From NCBI GenBank assembly GCA_022563215.1, contig JADFNT010000066.1, forward strand, positions 1-8,044: a stretch of 8,044 nucleotides of DNA, read 5' to 3'. The notes under the pieces are model-generated. The model did no database searches. It had not been told where the DNA came from and saw only the letters and a program-made list of their open reading frames with translations. This stretch comes from Pseudomonadota bacterium (GTDB lineage Bacteria; Pseudomonadota; Alphaproteobacteria; Rhodospirillales; Casp-alpha2). The translations under genes and the position numbers were made by a program. Position 1 is the stretch's first letter. Every line of letters begins with the position of its first letter. Shown piece by piece: positions 5,506 through 8,044 of the stretch.

Positions 5506-5591
5506 TGGTGCGGGCGGTGGGACTCGAACCCACATGTCACTAGGACACAGGATTTTAAGTCCTGCGCGTATACCAGTTCCGCCACGCCCGC
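5506..5591 (-). tRNA. tRNA-Leu, anticodon UAA, with encoded CCA
   Basis: On the minus strand the acceptor arm GCGGGCG (5591-5585) pairs with CGCCCGC (5516-5510), followed by discriminator A and an encoded CCA (5508-5506). The anticodon arm is AGGA-CTTAAAA-TCCT, giving anticodon UAA, which reads leucine UUA/UUG codons. The T arm reads GTGGGTTCGAGTCCCAC. A long variable arm (TGTCCTAGTGACA) marks it as class II, as expected for leucine. The total of 86 bases including CCA fits bacterial tRNA-Leu. All stems are intact, so the gene should be functional. UUA is rare in GC-rich genomes, so this is a low-demand isoacceptor. Confidence 0.97.
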
Positions 5592-5611
5592 CTAGAGCAT
5601 TGTCCACCCGA

Positions 5612-5640
5612 AGCCTATGCCCGCGCCCGTTTTCGCGCAA
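5612..5640 (-). promoter_or_regulatory. Candidate promoter for tRNA-Leu
   Basis: On the minus strand TTGCGC (5640-5635) and TAGGCT (5617-5612) are separated by 17 bases. Transcription would begin about 13-15 bases before the tRNA 5' end at 5591, a normal leader length. The position overlaps an upstream ATG (5617) of the bluB frame, which argues that bluB starts further downstream. Confidence 0.45.
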
Positions 5641-5682
5641 GGCTCTCGCCTTGTTCCCGCCGGGCGGCTAGAGTCAGCCGCC

Positions 5683-6339
5683 ATGGACGACACCGCCCCG
5701 CCCCGGCCGCCCGATTTCGACGCCCCCTTTCGGGCCCGGCTCGAAGACCTGTTCCGCTGGCGCCGCGACGTCAGGCGGTTCCGCGCCGAAGCGGTCGACG
5801 AGGCGCTGATCGACGAGTTGATCGGCCTGGCGGCGCTGGCGCCCAGCGTCGGCAACAGCCAGCCGTGGCGCTTCGTTACCGTCGCCGAGCCCGGCCGCCG
5901 GGACAGGGTGATCGCCGACTTCGAGGCCCGCAACAAGGATGCTCTTTCCGATTACGACGGCGAACAGGCAAAGCTCTATGCGTCGTTGAAGCTCGCCGGG
6001 TTGAAGGAAGCGCCGGTGCACCTGGCCGTCTTCGCCGATACCGAAACCACGGCCGGCCACGGCCTCGGGCAAAAGACGATGCCGGGGATGCTGGAATATT
6101 CCGTCGTCGGCGCGGTGACGACGCTGTGGCTGGCGGCCCGCGCCCGGGGGCTCGGCATGGGCTGGGTGTCGATCCTCGACCCGGACAAGATCGCCGAAAT
6201 CCTCGAGGTGGAGACGTCGTGGAAGCTGATCGCCTACCTGTGCATAGGCTATCCGCAAGAGCAACACCTCGACCCGGAACTGGACCGCGCCGGCTGGCAG
6301 AAACGGGCCGACGTCTCGTCCTTCGTCGTCAGGCGATGA
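5683..6339 (+). CDS. bluB: 5,6-dimethylbenzimidazole synthase BluB, 218 aa
   Basis: This is a flavin-dependent enzyme of the nitroreductase fold that, with oxygen, breaks down reduced FMN to 5,6-dimethylbenzimidazole, the lower ligand of cobalamin. Diagnostic segments are FRWRRDVRRF (24-33), PSVGNSQPWRFV (54-65, FMN-binding), LKLAGLKEAPVHLAVFAD (102-119), TMPGMLEYSVV (132-142) and GLGMGWVSILDP (156-167). D29 and S163 match the Asp and Ser reported as essential in Sinorhizobium BluB (D32, S167). Length agrees with the family at about 200-230 residues. The start was set at ATG 5683, not the in-frame ATG 5617, because family similarity begins near it and the longer version would cover the tRNA promoter. 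No strong ribosome-binding site is visible. It stands alone, divergent from tRNA-Leu, with no other cobalamin gene and no room for a cobalamin riboswitch in the 91-base gap. The 3' end converges on the next gene with only 10 bases between stops. Confidence 0.92.
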   Translation: MDDTAPPRPPDFDAPFRARLEDLFRWRRDVRRFRAEAVDEALIDELIGLAALAPSVGNSQPWRFVTVAEPGRRDRVIADFEARNKDALSDYDGEQAKLYASLKLAGLKEAPVHLAVFADTETTAGHGLGQKTMPGMLEYSVVGAVTTLWLAARARGLGMGWVSILDPDKIAEILEVETSWKLIAYLCIGYPQEQHLDPELDRAGWQKRADVSSFVVRR

Positions 6340-6349
6340 CCGGCACCCC

Positions 6350-6859
6350 CTAGACGTTTCCCCGCGGCGGATAGTCGCGGGCCCTTATCATGTCGATGGC
6401 TTCCATGACGTCGGCGAAGTGGTGGCGGTGGAACGGCGTCGTGTGGATGACCTTGGAGAACAGCGTCCCGTCGGCGCGGACCAGGAACATGCCCGGCTCG
6501 CAGAAGTCATAGGGCTCCTTGTCCTGGATCGGGGTCGAAATATAGAGCCCCCATTGGCGGGCCTTTTCCTCGGCCAATCCGTAGCCGATGGTCAGGCCGC
6601 CGATGCCCCAGTCCCGCTTCGCCTTTTCGGCCCGTTCCTGGGTATCCATGCTGACGGCGATGACCCCGCAGCCGCGTTCCTCGAAACGGGCGATCTTGTG
6701 GTCCAGGTCGAGGAGATGGACCTTGCACCGGGGGCAGTGATAGCCGCGGTAGAACTCGACGATGGTGAACCATTCCGGCTTCTGCTCGGCGAGCCGCCAG
6801 GTGCCGCCGCCGACGGTGGCGACTTCGAGGCTGGGTACGGCGTCTGTCGGTTTGATCAT
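6350..6859 (-). CDS. Peroxiredoxin-like (AhpC/TSA family) thioredoxin-fold protein, 169 aa
   Basis: This is a thioredoxin-fold redox protein of the AhpC/TSA group. The strand WFTIVEFYRGYHCPRC (30-45) brings the active-site pair C42-P-R-C45 to the start of the first helix. Later segments GCGVIAVSMDT (63-73), the cis-proline region EPGMFLVRADGTLF (121-134) and a C-terminal helix complete the fold. The CxxC at the peroxidatic position is found in PRX-like and bacterioferritin-comigratory-like subgroups. Whether it reduces peroxides or acts as a disulfide reductase is not decidable here. C64 and C120 are further candidates for a resolving cysteine. There is no signal peptide, so it is cytosolic. 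Start ATG 6859 has AAGGA 7 bases upstream. It follows the CinA-like gene by 59 bases on the same strand, possibly with its own promoter in that gap. Confidence 0.83.
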   Translation of the reverse strand: MIKPTDAVPSLEVATVGGGTWRLAEQKPEWFTIVEFYRGYHCPRCKVHLLDLDHKIARFEERGCGVIAVSMDTQERAEKAKRDWGIGGLTIGYGLAEEKARQWGLYISTPIQDKEPYDFCEPGMFLVRADGTLFSKVIHTTPFHRHHFADVMEAIDMIRARDYPPRGNV

Positions 6860-6901
6860 CGATGTTTCCTTCCCTCCCCAGGGTTCGTTTATAGGGGTTT
6901 G

Positions 6902-6929
6902 TTTATAAGTAAAAAATATCAGTCTTCAA
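6902..6929 (-). promoter_or_regulatory. Candidate promoter for the peroxiredoxin-like gene
   Basis: On the minus strand TTGAAG (6929-6924, inside the last codons of the CinA-like gene) and TATAAA (6907-6902) are separated by 16 bases. The gap is strikingly AT-rich for this genome. A second TATAAAC lies 14 bases downstream (6893-6887), so two -10-like elements are present. Confidence 0.42.
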
Positions 6930-7668
6930 TAGGCTCGCCGCCCATTTCGCGGATCATGGCGCTGAGCGCGTCGGCGGCCGCCTGCAGCGCCCCTTCGTCG
7001 GCCGAGCGGACGACTAGGCAGGTGCCGACCCTGCCGTGGCGGACGAAAGGATAGCTGCCGAACTCGACCGCGGCGTGGTCTTGTTGAAGTTGCCCCAGGG
7101 GCGCCGCCATGACGCCTTCGGGCAGCGCCACCGTGATCGACACCGATTGCACCGGATCGCCGCCCACGAGGTTGTGTTTATAACCGTCGAACATGGCCTG
7201 CATGATGCGCGGCACGCCGGGCATGACGATGACGTTGTCGACCCGGAACCCGGGCGCCCGGGAAACCGGGTTGTCGATCAGTTCCGCGCCTTCGGGCATG
7301 TCGGCCATTCTCAACCGGGCCTCGGTAACGTCCTCGGGCCGGTAATGGTCGCGCAGGATCGCCTCGGCCTCGGCGTTGCGGCCGAATTCCCGCCCCAAGG
7401 CCTTGGCCACGGCGGCCGACGTGATGTCGTCGTGGGTCGGGCCGATGCCGCCTGTGGTAAAGACGTAATCAAACTTGGCCCGAAGCGCGTTGATCGCTTC
7501 GACGATTTCATCTTCTGCGTCGGCGATCACCCGCACCTCCCTCAGGCGCACCCCGACGTTATTCAAACCCACGGCCAGGAACCGCACATTGGCGTCCTGG
7601 GTACGGCCCGACAGCACCTCGTTGCCGATGACGATGAGGGCCGCGGTGACGGTTGGTTTTTCCGACAT
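6919..7668 (-). CDS. CinA N-terminal / MoaB-like molybdopterin-binding domain protein, 249 aa
   Basis: This is a stand-alone member of the MoCF-biosynthesis-like (COG1058, CinA N-terminal) family. It opens with ALIVIGNEVLSGRTQDAN (10-27), the family's nucleotide-binding start. It has TTGGIGPTHDD (71-81), with the conserved GG and THDD, and VIVMPGVP (146-153). Related domains in CinA and eukaryotic FAD synthase hydrolyse ADP-ribose- or FAD-type pyrophosphates, so dinucleotide pyrophosphatase activity is a reasonable inference. The C-terminal nicotinamide-nucleotide amidase domain of full-length CinA (about 400 residues) is absent; residues 170-249 form a small alpha/beta tail instead. This short form is common in alphaproteobacteria and is not a truncation scar. 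ATG 7668 is chosen over GTG 7677 because TAGGG (7681-7677) lies 8 bases upstream of it. The gene follows a strong terminator, so it begins a new transcription unit that may include the peroxiredoxin-like gene. Confidence 0.87.
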   Translation of the reverse strand: MSEKPTVTAALIVIGNEVLSGRTQDANVRFLAVGLNNVGVRLREVRVIADAEDEIVEAINALRAKFDYVFTTGGIGPTHDDITSAAVAKALGREFGRNAEAEAILRDHYRPEDVTEARLRMADMPEGAELIDNPVSRAPGFRVDNVIVMPGVPRIMQAMFDGYKHNLVGGDPVQSVSITVALPEGVMAAPLGQLQQDHAAVEFGSYPFVRHGRVGTCLVVRSADEGALQAAADALSAMIREMGGEPIED

Positions 7669-7703
7669 GATCGGCACCCTACCAGGGCCAGGCGGGAACG
7701 AAA

Positions 7704-7735
7704 AACGGCCCCGGAGGCGAACATCCGGGGCCGTT
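7704..7735 (-). terminator. Strong intrinsic terminator of the surface-antigen-like gene
   Basis: A perfect 12-base stem (7704-7715 with 7724-7735; core ACGGCCCCGGA/TCCGGGGCCGT) has an 8-base loop. On the minus strand it is followed directly by a run of five T (7705-7701). It lies 48 bases after the stop of the gene at 7783 and insulates it from the CinA-like gene. Confidence 0.9.
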
Positions 7736-7748
7736 CCTTAACGAGGAA

Positions 7749-7767
7749 GGCGGAGAGTCTCTCCGCC
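7749..7767. repeat. 19-base palindrome, small hairpin before the terminator
   Basis: GGCGGAGAG and CTCTCCGCC are exact inverted copies around a single central T. As RNA on the minus strand it would form a hairpin of about 8 bp between the stop codon at 7783 and the terminator. It may protect the mRNA 3' end or serve as a protein site; there is no U-tract of its own. Confidence 0.45.
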
Positions 7768-7782
7768 AACCCCGGGAGGTAG

Positions 7783-8044
7783 TCAGTTGATAATCTGCCA
7801 ACTTCCGTCGGGCCGGCGGCAACTTGTTCCATAAGCCGATTCGGGCTTGCCGCCGACATCGACCGTGGTCCGGTATTCACGGCAATAGGCGCCGGTCCGG
7901 GCGTTGGTTCCGTCGCGGACCGCCGTCACCGTTCCGGAATTTCCGCTATCGGGATTGTTCCAGGTAATGGTCTGGCCGACCGGGACAGCCGCGGCCCTTG
8001 ATTGGGCGCGTTCGGCGTAAAGCTTGTCCATGTTGTCCAGGGAT
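7783..8044 (-). CDS. 17-kDa surface-antigen-like (RT0821/Lpp0805-type) protein, C-terminal part
   Basis: The frame is open through the right edge: codons upstream of the first visible Met (8031) read S-L-D-N, so the gene continues outside the window and its 5' end is missing. About 86 residues are visible. After a helical LDNMDKLYAERAQ segment comes a small beta domain with VGQTITWNNPDSGNSGTVTA, GAYCREYRTTV and GTSCRRPDGSWQI. The two cysteines and the CREY...G..CR.PDG.W pattern are characteristic of the C-terminal domain of the rickettsial 17-kDa antigen-like family. Family members usually carry a lipoprotein signal and a glycine-zipper membrane segment N-terminally, which would lie beyond the window. 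Location in the outer membrane or periplasm is inferred from the family. The gene ends at TGA 7785-7783 and has its own terminator. Confidence 0.82.
   Translation of the reverse strand, partial: SLDNMDKLYAERAQSRAAAVPVGQTITWNNPDSGNSGTVTAVRDGTNARTGAYCREYRTTVDVGGKPESAYGTSCRRPDGSWQIIN

Noticed and set aside
5506..5591. tRNA-Leu as the attachment site of the phage block
   Set aside because: The tRNA lies about 4.8 kb from the phage genes with ordinary chromosomal genes between. No copy of its 3' end is seen near 684-1044.
5592..5682. Cobalamin riboswitch upstream of bluB
   Set aside because: The gap is only 91 bases and is shared with the tRNA promoter. No B12-box-like sequence is visible.
5617..5682. 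Longer bluB start at ATG 5617
   Set aside because: The extra 22 residues have no family similarity, and the ATG lies within the -10 region of the tRNA promoter.
5674..6267. 197-codon minus-strand frame antisense to bluB
   Set aside because: An antisense shadow of bluB, without recognisable motifs or start signals.
7036..7782. 248-codon plus-strand frame antisense to the CinA-like gene
   Set aside because: It runs through the strong terminator on the other strand and has His/Arg-biased composition. The opposite strand encodes a clear COG1058-type protein.

Overview
The window looks like chromosomal DNA from a GC-rich alphaproteobacterium, most plausibly Rhodospirillales-like. This is an inference from the strong G/C third-position bias from position 1045 onward, a BluB-type cobalamin enzyme, a 17-kDa-antigen-like outer-membrane protein, and a stand-alone CinA/MoaB-type protein. 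No rRNA or other phylogenetic marker is present to settle the genus.

Layout. (a) 1-683, plus strand: the end of a phage-derived block, consisting of the C-terminus of a large terminase subunit followed by an unrecognised 150-residue protein. Base composition here is visibly less GC-rich than in the rest of the window. (b) 684-1044: a gene-free, AT-richer stretch containing small direct and inverted repeats. It is probably the transition between phage remnant and host chromosome. (c) 1045-3389, plus strand: a translationally coupled pair. The first gene encodes an aminoglycoside-phosphotransferase-fold small-molecule kinase. The second encodes a divergent enolase paralogue with altered catalytic-loop residues. 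(d) 3442-5319, minus strand: a long protein with an uncharacterised helical N-terminal region and a C-terminal cyclic-nucleotide-binding domain. Its candidate promoter carries a perfect 8+8 palindrome near the predicted transcription start. (e) 5506-5591, minus strand: tRNA-Leu(UAA), divergent from bluB (5683-6339, plus strand), the enzyme making the lower ligand of vitamin B12. (f) 6350-7668, minus strand: a stand-alone CinA N-terminal/MoaB-like domain protein followed by a thioredoxin-fold peroxiredoxin-like protein. (g) 7704-8044, minus strand: a strong intrinsic terminator and the C-terminal part of a 17-kDa-surface-antigen-like protein that runs off the right edge.

How the genes work together. 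The only pair with strong evidence of joint function is the kinase plus enolase paralogue: same strand, ATGA overlap, and chemically compatible reactions. The natural hypothesis is phosphorylation of a hydroxy-acid followed by enolase-type beta-elimination or a related step on the phosphorylated product. This is the most interesting element of the window. It is inferred from gene order and residue changes, not shown. The remaining genes look like ordinary housekeeping or regulatory genes.
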